Source: Anthoceros angustus
Taxonomy: Eukaryota; Streptophyta; Anthocerotopsida; Anthocerotales; Anthocerotaceae
Direction of reading: 5' to 3'
Assembly: GCA_010909165.1 (NCBI GenBank)
Contig: MU008195.1
Coordinates: 518,663-582,662, forward strand
Length of the DNA: 64,000 bases
The notes beneath the pieces were generated by a model. The model searched no databases. It saw nothing but the letters and a program-made list of their open reading frames with translations, and was not told where the DNA came from. Shown here piece after piece: positions 10,886-19,928 of the stretch. Numbering within the stretch: the first letter of the stretch is position 1; every line of letters starts with the position of its first letter. The position numbers and the translations under genes were made by a program.

Positions 10886-10944
10886 ATATTCCTGACCACG
10901 AAGTTCTTCGGATAGTTGGTAGTTTTGAGATGCATGACCGTGGG

Positions 10945-11048
10945 GGCTAGTCCCCTAGGATGGTGCCCTTCGTTGGGTTTTCCCTTTGTTTTTGGGATGG
11001 ATAGCTTTTTCCCATCTTTCTTTTATAATAAAATCTTTGCTCTCTCTT
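10945..11048 (+). mobile_element. Possible non-LTR retrotransposon (LINE) 3' tail
   Basis: The T/G-rich text 'ttgggttttccctttgtttttgggatgg...ttttataataaaatctttgct' resembles the 3' untranslated ends of plant LINEs, which end in similar oligo-T/G phrases. No reverse transcriptase frame precedes it, so this is a guess from style only. It could equally be an ordinary 3' UTR. Confidence 0.25.
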
Positions 11049-11152
11049 GACCAAAGTAGGGCAATCTTGAACGTACAAGGTGTCTATGGGACATAGACTT
11101 GACCAAAGTAGGGCAATCTAGAATGTACATAGTGTCTATGAACATTGAGACA
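11049..11152. repeat. 52-bp direct tandem duplication, diverged
   Basis: Units start GACCAAAGTAGGGCAATCTW at 11049 and 11101. The second half has diverged more than the first. Confidence 0.8.
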
Positions 11153-11360
11153 TAAAGGGAAAGTTCTTGATGGCCGAGGGCATTAAAGTGTACCTAGTCT
11201 ACCTAGTTAATATTCATTTAAACCACTTCAGCAAAAAAGGGGTCCGGTTCCAACTGCTCAACGGCCTCCGTCCCTCCCTTAGCTCAGCCCCGTGCTGCGT
11301 TTTTCTGGACTCGCCGTGCGGATCCGGATCTTCGCGCTTTACTGGTTTTTTCAATGTACA

Positions 11361-11368
11361 TATAAAGG
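11361..11368 (+). promoter_or_regulatory. Candidate TATA box of the CIPK-like gene
   Basis: TATAAAGG lies 132 bp upstream of the first ATG of the kinase ORF, in a short unique region downstream of the duplicated sequence. Position and match fit a core promoter. No experiment supports it here. Confidence 0.4.
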
Positions 11369-11492
11369 TCCGAAATCGCGATAAAAAACTGCTCAACGGC
11401 CAAGGCCGCTGTCCATGGACAGTCCGAAGTCGTCCTGCCAGTGAGTCTCATAACCCACCTTCCCCTGGCCATGTGTTCGCCACCGTGGAGAG

Positions 11493-13208
11493 ATGGCTTG
11501 CATTCATGCGCTGCGAAGGAGCTTTGGTCGGGAATGGAGACGAAGGATATTTGCAAACCGAAATGTGGAGACCATGGCAGATCTGCTGCCGGCATGTCCT
11601 TACTTTCCGGCCACCATTTTCACATTGCTGAATTCGGATCACACCGTTCCTGCTTACCAGAGATGTGATCGCACAGCAATCCGTGGCCCCCGCTTCACAG
11701 GGGAAGTCCAGGAGGAGCTCGGAGGGAAGCGTGTGAGCTCCAAGCCCCGGGCCCTTCTCTGCCAAACAGCGGGGTTTCTGTCGGGAGTCAGAAGCAGGGG
11801 CCCGGATGGAGGGGGAGGCACTGCAGGAGCTCCAACTTTTGATGCCCCCAAGGACGATATAAGGTGCATCGGCAAGTACCGGCTTGGAGGTGTGCTGGGG
11901 ACTGGAGGATTTGCCATAGTGAGGAAGGCAGTGAACACGGAGACCGGGCAGGTTGTGGCCATCAAGTGTCTGTTCAAACCGAGGCTGATGCGCCAATTGG
12001 AAAACTGGAAGTCGGAAATTGCGAGGGAAATCCATGCCATGATGAGGATCAAGCATCCCAACGTGGTCAGGCTGCTGGACGTCTCAGCCAGCAAAACCTG
12101 GATATACCTGGTGATGGAGTTCATGGGCGGGGGAACCCTGTTTGAGACAATTGTGAACGCAAAGAAGCTGGAGGAAGACGTTGCAAGAAAGTATTTCCAG
12201 CAACTGCTTGATGCTTTGAACTACTGCCACACTAAGGGTGTCTGTCACAGGGATTTGAAGCCCGAAAATCTGCTTCTGGATTCCAAGAACCAGTTGAAGG
12301 TGGCGGATTTCGGGCTCGCTGCGCTTGGAGTCGCAGACATGTTCACTGAGGAGTCCGGGACCTACGAGCCAGTTGTAGGCCGCTCCATTGTGGGAACACC
12401 GTGTTACATGGCTCCAGAGGTTCTCACCCAAGACAAACAGAAATGGCCGGGATATCTCGGCCCACCCGCAGATGTGTATTCTTGTGGGATCATTCTCTTC
12501 TGCATGCTCGCAGGATTCCCGCCCATTGATGCTGATTGCCGGCGATTGGAATTCATCAGAAGGGTTCAGAGAACAAACTTCAGCAGGTACCCGTACCCGC
12601 CAGACTTCTCTGCCCCCGTGAAGGAGCTGCTGGCCGCCATGCTGAATCCCAAGCCGAAGAGCCGCCCTACAATCCAGCAGCTTTACAGCAAGCCGTGGGT
12701 GGCGGTGGGCTATACTCCGCCAGATCTCATGCACGTCGACTATGTGGACGCGAGCTTGGAGAAAGTCGAGGCAGCCTTTAGGGGTCCTGCGCCACCGGCT
12801 GAGGAGGAAGAAAGGACACTGAATGCGTTTGAAATCATCGCCAAGGCGGGCGGGATGGACCTTTCTCCCCTGTTTGGGGAGTCCAGGTCGCAGGTGGAAA
12901 CCAGGTACACCAGCCCTTACGCCGCTGTGCAGACGGTGCAAATCTTTGCCAGCAGCTTCAGGCAGCTCAGATATTGCAAGGTCCAAGTGCGGGGACATCA
13001 GTTGCTCATAACGGTGGAAGGTGCTCCTCGAGGCGGCCTGGGCGCGCTTTCCGTCTTGGTCGATGTGCTGCGGGTGACGCCCAGATCCAGCGTTGCCGAA
13101 CTGAGAAAACTCTCAGGCGACACTGCCGTATATTACGAAGTAATAGGTCACCTGAATCGTTCAATGGCTTCCCACTTCCCTACAGTGCAGGAGAAGAAGT
13201 CAGGATAG
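11493..13208 (+). CDS. CBL-interacting (SnRK3/CIPK-type) Ser/Thr protein kinase
   Basis: This is a single 571-aa ORF with no introns. The kinase domain runs from about residue 126 (IGKYRLGGVLGTGGFAIV glycine loop) to 402, with VAIK Lys158, HRDLKPEN (Asp254), DFG 272-274 and GTPCYMAPE 301-309. All catalytic residues are present. The regulatory tail has the NAF motif LNAFEIIAKAGGMDLSPLF (443-461), which binds CBL calcium sensors, followed by a PPI-like region. CIPKs phosphorylate ion transporters and channels after calcium signals. The activation loop is longer than usual (GVADMFTEESGTYEPVVGRSIV between DFGLAAL and GTP), and there is a small insert (KQKWPGYLGP) before the ADVYSCG helix. The first ~125 residues are an unusual extension. 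ATG 11493 opens the ORF, but Met28 at 11574 sits in a better context (ACCATGG). Confidence 0.93.
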   Translation: MACIHALRRSFGREWRRRIFANRNVETMADLLPACPYFPATIFTLLNSDHTVPAYQRCDRTAIRGPRFTGEVQEELGGKRVSSKPRALLCQTAGFLSGVRSRGPDGGGGTAGAPTFDAPKDDIRCIGKYRLGGVLGTGGFAIVRKAVNTETGQVVAIKCLFKPRLMRQLENWKSEIAREIHAMMRIKHPNVVRLLDVSASKTWIYLVMEFMGGGTLFETIVNAKKLEEDVARKYFQQLLDALNYCHTKGVCHRDLKPENLLLDSKNQLKVADFGLAALGVADMFTEESGTYEPVVGRSIVGTPCYMAPEVLTQDKQKWPGYLGPPADVYSCGIILFCMLAGFPPIDADCRRLEFIRRVQRTNFSRYPYPPDFSAPVKELLAAMLNPKPKSRPTIQQLYSKPWVAVGYTPPDLMHVDYVDASLEKVEAAFRGPAPPAEEEERTLNAFEIIAKAGGMDLSPLFGESRSQVETRYTSPYAAVQTVQIFASSFRQLRYCKVQVRGHQLLITVEGAPRGGLGALSVLVDVLRVTPRSSVAELRKLSGDTAVYYEVIGHLNRSMASHFPTVQEKKSG

Positions 13209-14142
13209 GATGGCATGTGATATATATCTCATCCAGCAGGTCTCACACAGGGGAAACCAGCGTGCACAGGACGGAGCACAGCTTGAATGCTTTGCTAGTA
13301 GACCGAAGACACCGAATGAAGTATTGAGGGAGGATAGCGAGGACAGCTTGGCTGTCCTTGACAGATTTCCGTCTGCAGCATGAACCTTTCGGGGGATGCC
13401 ACGCTCCAGATGTTATAACCCATGTGTAGTCGGCAACAGTTTCCCAAACAGCTTGATGTTGATGTCATTTTGGATGTTGCACGATGCGAATAGGCTCTTG
13501 ACATATCTACATCACAAGCAAGAAAGGATCGAGACCTTATTGGTGTTCTTTGGAGGTTTCAGGCGTGACCTCCCAACACACTGCTTTACCTAATACTTTG
13601 TGGAGCAAGAGTTGTAGCTTATGGATTCACAAGGATGGGTGAACCGGTGCATCAAAGATACAAGACAAAGAAAGACTGTTTTCATATAGTTTACTCCCGA
13701 GCCCACTCCCGAGTCCCATATCAGAAGCAGCTTGAAGAGGGTAGTCACTGCACAAAAGCACAAGGGATAAGGAGGCACATGAGACCATAAATCAGCAGAG
13801 CTGCCATCTTAGATTGCAGCCAAGAGATTAAGCAAAGTGCTTGACACTTCAAACTCACACGAGCAGCAGAGCAGATCGTCGCAACACTACCTTCGGTTAT
13901 GACAGCCATGGCGCAGAAACTGCCATCTCGAAGGTGCCTGCATCTTCAACGCTCATGACGGCAGCTGCCTGAGGCGCCCTGTGCGCAGATCAGAAGAAGC
14001 TACCAATCTGCCGCAACTGCCAGCTGGCCGGTGAAACTCATGCATGGCCATGCCTTAGTGACATAACCTTATGTGGCTCCATAACCTTAGGTTGCACCAG
14101 CTTCATTAAAATGAGCATGACTGCTAGTTGTGACCATGGATA
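13209..14142. other. Intergenic between convergent genes, no gene recognised
   Basis: The kinase gene and the PPR gene converge here, so this should hold both 3' UTRs. Short frames (60-70 codons) show no domain. I see no tRNA and no transposon ends. Confidence 0.5.
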
Positions 14143-16380
14143 TCAGCAACTCCCTGAATCTGAAGTCGTCTCCAGCTGTGAGATCAATCCTTGCTTCTTC
14201 AGACCTGAGTTGAGTTCTTTGAGCAAGCCATGGAGGACGAGGTGCTGCTGTTGGTGTCCGCCCACCAGGAATGTGTGCACCTCCTGCTTGTGCTCGATCC
14301 AGCTCTGCCCAGGCTTCCTCCTTGCACCTGCCTGCTGTCTGGACTGGTTGATCTGATTTGCTGGCTCCCAGAGTCCAGCATCTGCATAGATGTTCCACAT
14401 GAGCACATAGGCTGCACCTCCTTCTGGGTCCGAGGCCGCAGCACACTGGAAGAAGAGCTCTGCCAGGCCCACGTTGCCGTGCTTTCGGCAGGCAGCCAGT
14501 AGGGACAGCCATACTGGTAGAGTGGGCTGCATTGGCATGTGGGTGAGCAGATGTTGAGCCTTGCTGAAGAGTCCTGCTCGGGCCACAAGGTCAATTATGC
14601 AGATGTAGTGCTCCAGTTCAGGAGGGATGCCATAGTCGGTGGCCATGCTGCTGAAGTAGCCAAGTCCTTGCTCTACCATGCCCGCATGGCTGCAGGCTGA
14701 GAGCAGTGCCGTAAAGGTGACTCTGTCTGGTTTCACACCTGCCTGACACATGTTTTGATAGCAGTGTATGGCTTTCTCGCAGGCTCCATGGTGGGCATAG
14801 CCAGCAATCAGTGCAGTCCATGACACCACGTCAGGCTGAGGTAGAGCGTCAAATACAGTTTGTGCATCCTCCATGCTCCCACATTTACCCAAGGCATGGA
14901 TTAGGCTGGTAGCCATGGTGGGACTGCAGTCAAGCCCCTGATCACGAATGCTGAGATAAGTGTGCAGACAGGTAGCCAAAGCCCCTGTATTGCCACATGC
15001 TTCCAGGACAGAGAGGAATGTAGCTTCATCAGATGTCATGCCGCCCGCTCGCATCTGTGCATAAAGTTGCAGAGCTTTCTCTCCTTGACCGTGTTGGCTA
15101 TATGCCGCAATCAGCGTGTTCCATGCCACCACATCTCGGTGAGATAGTTTATCAAACACCTGTTGTGCATCCTTAAGACTCCCGCATCTCGTGTAGACAC
15201 TGACCAGGCTGTTTGCAACAAGCAGATGTGATTCCAGGCCCCGCTTAGCCGCATCAGCATGTATTGCTTTCCCCAAACGTAGCGGCTCCGATAGCCCAGG
15301 AATATCCTGCTCACCAGCTGCTTGCTGCTCTGCAATAATGCCACAGGCTTGAAGAGCACTAACAAGAGTCCACGCATCAGGTCTGACACCTGCCGCTTTC
15401 ATTTGCGCATATACTTGCAACGCCATTTCTGCTTGCCCCTGCTGTGCATAGGCTGTGATCATGGCAGTCCAGGACACAACATCTTGGTGTGACGACATGT
15501 CAAACACGCATCGAGCATCCCTGATGCTCCCACATCTACCATACACACAGACCAAAGCACTGAGGAGAAAGCCATTCAAGGCGAAACCCCTTGCAACAGC
15601 CTCTGCATGTATTTCCTTCCCTTTCACCAGAGCCTCCACTTTTACACTCTGCCCATGCACAACCGCACTTTCCTCCTCCTCTGCAAGCTTGCCACAAGCC
15701 TGAAGAGCACTCACAATAGTCCAGCCATCTGGCCTGATCCCCTCCTCCTGCATCCGCCGATACACACGCAAGGCCATTTCTCCCAGGCCTTGTTCAGCAT
15801 ATGCAGCTACCATCGTCGTCCACGACACCACATTGCGGTGTGAAAGCCGGTCAAACACATCCCGGGCATGCTCAATGCTCCCACACTTTGCATACATGCT
15901 AACCAACGTGCTTCCGACGAACACATCGGATTCAAGCCCAAGTCTGAGAGCATCAGCATGAATCTGCTTCCCACCCTCGAGATCCCCCACCTTGCTGCAC
16001 GCTTTGAGGAGGCTCACAAAAGTATACTTGTCAGGCAGCACCCCTTCCCGCAGCATTTCTCCATACCACCACAGCGCCTCCCGGCATTGCCCAGCATTGC
16101 CATACCCTGAAATGATGGCTGTCCAAGAGAAAACTGTCCGCTCCGACAACCTTTGAAACACACAAAGCCCATCCGCAAGACTCCCACACTTAACCAGCGT
16201 GGTGACCACAAGATTGCCCAGCAATTCATCCGACTCCAACCCACGTGCTGCCAGATGGGCATGCACTCTTCTGGCACCACCCAGATCCTTCCTCTTCATG
16301 CAGGCTTGCAGCAGGCCTCTATACATTTGCACCGAAGGCAAACACCCCTCTTTATCCAGGGCCTGGAGCTGCAGGGCCAT
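14143..16380 (-). CDS. PPR protein, PLS class, E subtype
   Basis: A 745-aa intronless protein reads on the minus strand from ATG 16380. The frame is open further up to a GTG near 16497, but Met at 16380 (MALQLQALDKEGCLPSV) is the first ATG. PLS-type pentatricopeptide triplets run almost end to end (LLQACMKRKDLGGARRVHA, SMYAKCGSIEHARDVFDRLS, VVSWTTMVAAYAEQGLGEMA, GIRPDGWTIVSALQACG and so on). The C terminus has an E1/E2-like section (PVWLSLLAACRKHGNVGLAE ... KPGQSWIEHKQEVHTFLVGG) and ends soon after, with no DYW deaminase. Such proteins bind organellar RNA one base per repeat and usually direct C-to-U editing with a DYW partner. Targeting to plastid or mitochondrion is likely but not readable with certainty. 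A 5' UTR intron is possible (TTTGTGCAG near 16437). Confidence 0.92.
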   Translation of the reverse strand: MALQLQALDKEGCLPSVQMYRGLLQACMKRKDLGGARRVHAHLAARGLESDELLGNLVVTTLVKCGSLADGLCVFQRLSERTVFSWTAIISGYGNAGQCREALWWYGEMLREGVLPDKYTFVSLLKACSKVGDLEGGKQIHADALRLGLESDVFVGSTLVSMYAKCGSIEHARDVFDRLSHRNVVSWTTMVAAYAEQGLGEMALRVYRRMQEEGIRPDGWTIVSALQACGKLAEEEESAVVHGQSVKVEALVKGKEIHAEAVARGFALNGFLLSALVCVYGRCGSIRDARCVFDMSSHQDVVSWTAMITAYAQQGQAEMALQVYAQMKAAGVRPDAWTLVSALQACGIIAEQQAAGEQDIPGLSEPLRLGKAIHADAAKRGLESHLLVANSLVSVYTRCGSLKDAQQVFDKLSHRDVVAWNTLIAAYSQHGQGEKALQLYAQMRAGGMTSDEATFLSVLEACGNTGALATCLHTYLSIRDQGLDCSPTMATSLIHALGKCGSMEDAQTVFDALPQPDVVSWTALIAGYAHHGACEKAIHCYQNMCQAGVKPDRVTFTALLSACSHAGMVEQGLGYFSSMATDYGIPPELEHYICIIDLVARAGLFSKAQHLLTHMPMQPTLPVWLSLLAACRKHGNVGLAELFFQCAAASDPEGGAAYVLMWNIYADAGLWEPANQINQSRQQAGARRKPGQSWIEHKQEVHTFLVGGHQQQHLVLHGLLKELNSGLKKQGLISQLETTSDSGSC

Positions 16381-16544
16381 GTCAACCCCTCCATTCTTCC
16401 TACCCACGCACTCAACATGCACCCTGCACAAACCAGCAACCCAACAACGGGAATCTCTCTCAAACCAGAAATCCCAGAAGCATAAATCCCACGTCACTAA
16501 CGCAAGGCATCACACACACACAGAAACAGGCAGATTAACTACCT

Positions 16545-16966
16545 TTCATAGCCAGAAACCAAAATCGGACGAAGACCCACTTGGTGTTCAGCTGTGAAGA
16601 GTCAGAATCCAATATTGCAATGGAAACAGTAGGATTTGCCGCAGCCAGACCCCTCCTCAGCAACATCATCTCCTTGAAAGCTTGGACCTGCCTGTCCATC
16701 AGGCAGGTGTTTGCCACGTTCGACACTTCCCGCAAACACCTGCCCCATGAAGGCTGGTCCATGTCCCACCACCAATCCCCCGATTCGGCAACAGCATCCC
16801 AGCCGGGCCCCGGCTGCATCACATGTTTGGATGAGGTCCGATCCGGATCTCCACCCTGGTCCAAAAAAAGATCTAGTGTACCCAGCACCGGTTCACACCA
16901 CAGAAAGATGTCTGTCGTCGCCTTCCACGACCCGGCTCCTTTTCCGTCCTTTAGAATATGCACGGT
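16545..16966 (-). other. Candidate unidentified exon, antisense to the TIC22-like gene
   Basis: About 140 codons are open on the minus strand from a stop at 16967-16969 to a stop near 16535, with a possible splice donor (ATGAAAG|GTAGTT) near 16544. The composition looks protein-like, with aromatic and charged runs (GSWKATTDIFLWCEPVLG; LNTKWVFVRFWFLAM). There is no ATG at its upstream end, so it would be an internal or first non-ATG exon. It does not join the PPR frame by any simple GT-AG pair I tried. The foldback at 16684-16760 lies inside it. It may be a lost gene exon or chance coding in a GC-rich stretch. Confidence 0.35.
16684..16760 (+). repeat. Foldback (imperfect inverted repeat) derived from the TIC22-like CDS
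   Basis: The left arm 16684-16714 and right arm 16732-16760 pair across a 17-base loop. The inner 13 bases are perfect (GGCAGGTGTTTGC / GCAAACACCTGCC). The right arm, read on the minus strand, matches TIC22-like CDS 17546-17574 at 27 of 29 positions. The left arm plus loop also resembles that CDS in the sense direction (QVFATFDTSR versus QVFTMCDTSR). A plus-strand transcript would form a hairpin whose 3' arm is antisense to the neighbouring gene. Confidence 0.8.
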
Positions 16967-17068
16967 TCAAAAATTCGTGCACCGCTTCCTGCTGTGGAGC
17001 TCGCTTCACCCGGGCCAGGAGGTTTCGACGGAGCGTGAATTCCAGCATTGATTAAGCGCGGCCCGTGG

Positions 17069-18907
17069 ATGGGTGGCCAAGGCCAGAACTCCACCAATCG
17101 GAGCGTGAAGCTGGAGCCAGCCCCGCGCGGGCACGGAGTGGGCATGGGCAGGGTTTGGCCGCAGCAACGCCGCCAGCTTGAAGCAGGATCGGCAGGAAGC
17201 AGCCATGGCCGGCAGAAGCAGCAGCAGCAGCAGCTGCAGAAGCATATGCAGAAGCAGGAACAGAGAACTTTCCTCCACGCCTTCCTCTCGGGGCTGCTCG
17301 GCTCTGTGACGCAGAATGTGGTATCCTCTTGGAAGCAGCTGTGCGCAGAGGAAGGTCAGGGAACGACGGCGGCTCAAAACCTCAGCCTGCTGGCTGCCCA
17401 CAGGCCCCTGGTGCTTCTGGCTTTCAAGAACGCGTCTTCCTCTGATGTTGGTGCGGTGAAGCCTGCTTCTGCTGGATCTGCAGCCGCCAGCAGCGAGGCT
17501 GTGGCGGACTCCGGGGTAGATGAGGTGGTGGATTTCTCGGGGTTTGGACCAGCCTTCATCGGGCAGGTGTTTACCATGTGTGATACCTCGCGGAGGGGCC
17601 TGATTGCGGTGCGGGCGGACTCCTTCAGATCGTCCCTGCCTTCCTTCGTGCCCTCGTTTGTGTCTGATTTGTCACTGGGTTGGGTACGCAAGGCGCTAGG
17701 CCACATTTTCAAGGACGACGCCGACGGCCCCGTCTTCCGCTTCTACTTCGACAAGGATGAGGCAGCCGCGTATGTGAAAAGGTTGAATTTGAATGGGAGC
17801 ACGGTAGGCTCTTGCCCTCTGGATGCTGCCTACAGGTACTTCAAAGGGAAGCCTCCAATGTTTAGATTTGTGCCAGACAAGAAGCAGGTTAAGGCAGCCA
17901 AGGAGTTGCTGAGGAAGGAGCAGGGGAAGAGAGCGGCCAAGTCGTTTAAGGGAGTGCCTGTGTTCACAGCAAGGAATCTGACCATTGCTATGTCGACGCC
18001 AGGGGGTGTTAGGTGGTTCACACCCTACTTCTTCGATAAGAAGCAGGTTGACAACCTGGTGGGACATTCGGTGGATCACTACTATCAGATGTTAATTTAT
18101 GCACGTCACCTGCAACGCCATAGTCAGGTTGATGTGGACTTTCCGGGGGAAGTGGCTGAGGATGACCCCGATGGCCTTTTAGACCCCATGGAAGTGCAGG
18201 AGTTTATGGAGGAAATGGGGCAGGGTGCAGCTGGGTTGGAGTCCGCCATCGTCAAGGCGGCCGAGGTTTACTTCCAGGACCTGCTGGACGTTGTGCTTCT
18301 GGGAAACAAGTGGAGCCGGAACCTTGCTGGACTCCAGCCCAGCTTCCCTGTAGTTGTAGACTCGTTTGAAAGGAGAGCAGCTGCAGCGGAGACTGAAGCT
18401 GCTAATGCCAGTATCGAGGATGGAGCTGCCGTTGAAGACGACTGCAGGCCAAGGAGTTCTGGTCGTGGGGAGGACAGCAGTGTGTCTGGAATGGATGCTG
18501 ATGCTGGTAGGCAGGAAAGTGGATGGAATGGCCGAGATTCTGGGAAAAGGCCCTTTCGATCCTTTGGTAAGAATTGGGGATTCAATCTGGATGGCGTGAT
18601 GAAGAGGAAGAATGGGGAGGATTTGGATCTGCAGGGCACAAAGTCTGCGACATCCTCCAGCAGGAGTGGGCCCAAGGATGCTGATTCAGAGCAATCTTCT
18701 TCCATGGACCATGGTTTCCAACCTAAGTTAACAATGATGGGGATTGCCATGAACGGGCCCGTGAATGATTTAGACAAGGCAATGGCTGGAGCAGCCAAGG
18801 ACATAGAGGATAGGATTCGAAAGGGTGAGGGATCAGGGAAGGAGCACCGCCCTCTCTTCATCGCAGACTTAGGAGGTCCCCTGAACTTTGAAACGACAAG
18901 CAGCTAG
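17069..18907 (+). CDS. TIC22-like family protein
   Basis: The ORF is open from about 17048; the first ATG is 17069 (612 aa), and a second in-frame ATG at 17144 is also possible. After a Gln-rich N terminus (encoded by a CAG/CAA run at about 17216-17245) come GFGPAFIGQVFTMCDTSRRG (about residue 160), GPVFRFYFDKDEAAAYVKRL (about 222), a PLDAAYRYF..PPMFRFVPDKKQVKAAKELL block and KGVPVFTARNLTIAM...YFFDKKQVDNLVG, to about residue 335. This is the order of motifs in plant TIC22-like proteins. The acidic/Ser-rich middle (430-560) is low complexity. A conserved C-terminal block (KLTMMGIAMNGP...HRPLFIADLGG) follows. TIC22 proteins act in the plastid intermembrane space during protein import. This subfamily is less studied, so the role is inferred. 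No introns are seen. Confidence 0.82.
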   Translation: MGGQGQNSTNRSVKLEPAPRGHGVGMGRVWPQQRRQLEAGSAGSSHGRQKQQQQQLQKHMQKQEQRTFLHAFLSGLLGSVTQNVVSSWKQLCAEEGQGTTAAQNLSLLAAHRPLVLLAFKNASSSDVGAVKPASAGSAAASSEAVADSGVDEVVDFSGFGPAFIGQVFTMCDTSRRGLIAVRADSFRSSLPSFVPSFVSDLSLGWVRKALGHIFKDDADGPVFRFYFDKDEAAAYVKRLNLNGSTVGSCPLDAAYRYFKGKPPMFRFVPDKKQVKAAKELLRKEQGKRAAKSFKGVPVFTARNLTIAMSTPGGVRWFTPYFFDKKQVDNLVGHSVDHYYQMLIYARHLQRHSQVDVDFPGEVAEDDPDGLLDPMEVQEFMEEMGQGAAGLESAIVKAAEVYFQDLLDVVLLGNKWSRNLAGLQPSFPVVVDSFERRAAAAETEAANASIEDGAAVEDDCRPRSSGRGEDSSVSGMDADAGRQESGWNGRDSGKRPFRSFGKNWGFNLDGVMKRKNGEDLDLQGTKSATSSSRSGPKDADSEQSSSMDHGFQPKLTMMGIAMNGPVNDLDKAMAGAAKDIEDRIRKGEGSGKEHRPLFIADLGGPLNFETTSS

Positions 18908-19612
18908 GGTGTTTCATATGTGTCCAGAGTATCAACGAAGTTCACGTGCCTCATACAAGAACGTGCTTATGTAGCTGGTTGCTGTACTCGCACCAACGTA
19001 CAAGTGCTACGGTGGAGGTTGTTGCAACGGAATGGTGTGCAAGGGATGCATGTGCAAGGGTTTGCCTAGCTATCTCCTCCTTGTAGCTTGGACATAACTG
19101 CCACATATGTCTTAACCCGGGTTGCTCCCTTTGCAGGGGTCACATGTATCCAGGTTGACCTAGGAACTTCATTTAATGTCAAGAAGGGAAGAAACTTCTT
19201 GTAGCCTTGCAGTTGGATTCCAATGAAGCAATATCAGGAGGATGGAGGATGTCGGTAGACACCAGCTGCGTCAACGGGGCAGATTCTTCCGGAGGCTCAC
19301 AGACATCCATCAAAGGTTCCGACTAGCTGCACATGATAACTAAGATGTCTTGAGCTGCCTGCTGTCACCTAGTACGCTGTTTTCGTGGCTAGCGACTACA
19401 AGCCAAGGAGCCTTCTGCATGTCAGTAGTACCATATTCTGTCGGAAGGACGTTTCCAGTGGCAGGAAGGAACTGACCGTTCTCTCCAGGGTTCGGAGCCC
19501 TAATCTGTACAGTCTGAATGTTTCTTTGATCTTTGAAACGGCAACGACCCCTCATGTATCAACATCCTCTTGTGATTGCTGGAAGCCGACTGTTTTACTC
19601 CAAACTGGGGCT
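18908..19612. other. Unique 3' flank before the tandem array
   Basis: This stretch probably holds the 3' UTR of the TIC22-like gene and then unique sequence up to the abrupt start of the array at 19613. No gene or element end is recognised. Confidence 0.5.
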
Positions 19613-19830
19613 GGGCGTCGAGATACTAGTAAGCTGTAGCCCCAAATTGTCAAATTGCATCTAATTTGTGAATAGGCAAAAGAAACATTGTTCCTTGGGT
19701 CTCCAACCTATTTTCTGCTCTAAATCTTAACTTGGGTGCAGGTAGAAACTTGTTGGTTTTGTTGCGAGCAGTGGTTTGGATGACCTTGCCAATGGCTAGT
19801 AAGACCCTTGAAGCCCAACTTGAGCTTGTG

Positions 19831-19928
19831 TTGCAGCAAAGGTGACCTTGGATTTTGCTGCTGCAGCCAAGGTGACCTTGGATTTTGCTGCTGCAGCCAA
19901 GGTGACCTTGGATTTTGCTGATGTTGCC
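19831..19928. repeat. Palindromic 30-bp minisatellite in unit 1
   Basis: Units read CCAAGGTGACCTTGG followed by 'attttgctgctgcag'. 19861-19890 and 19891-19920 are identical. The first 15 bases form a perfect palindrome around one central G (CCAAGGT-G-ACCTTGG). Homologous arrays lie at about 23955-24045, 28060-28140, 32180-32272, 38353-38440, 42998-43290 and 52790-52895. Confidence 0.9.

Noticed and set aside
16381-16497. A longer PPR protein starting at 16497
   Set aside because: The frame there starts with GTG, not ATG, and a plausible splice acceptor lies within it. ATG 16380 is preferred.
17048-17068. TIC22-like start at 17048
   Set aside because: That codon is TTG. The first ATG in frame is 17069.
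14150-18870. Long open frames on the strands opposite the kinase, PPR and TIC22-like genes
   Set aside because: They lie wholly inside well-supported genes, have no domains, and reflect GC-rich codon usage of the sense strand.
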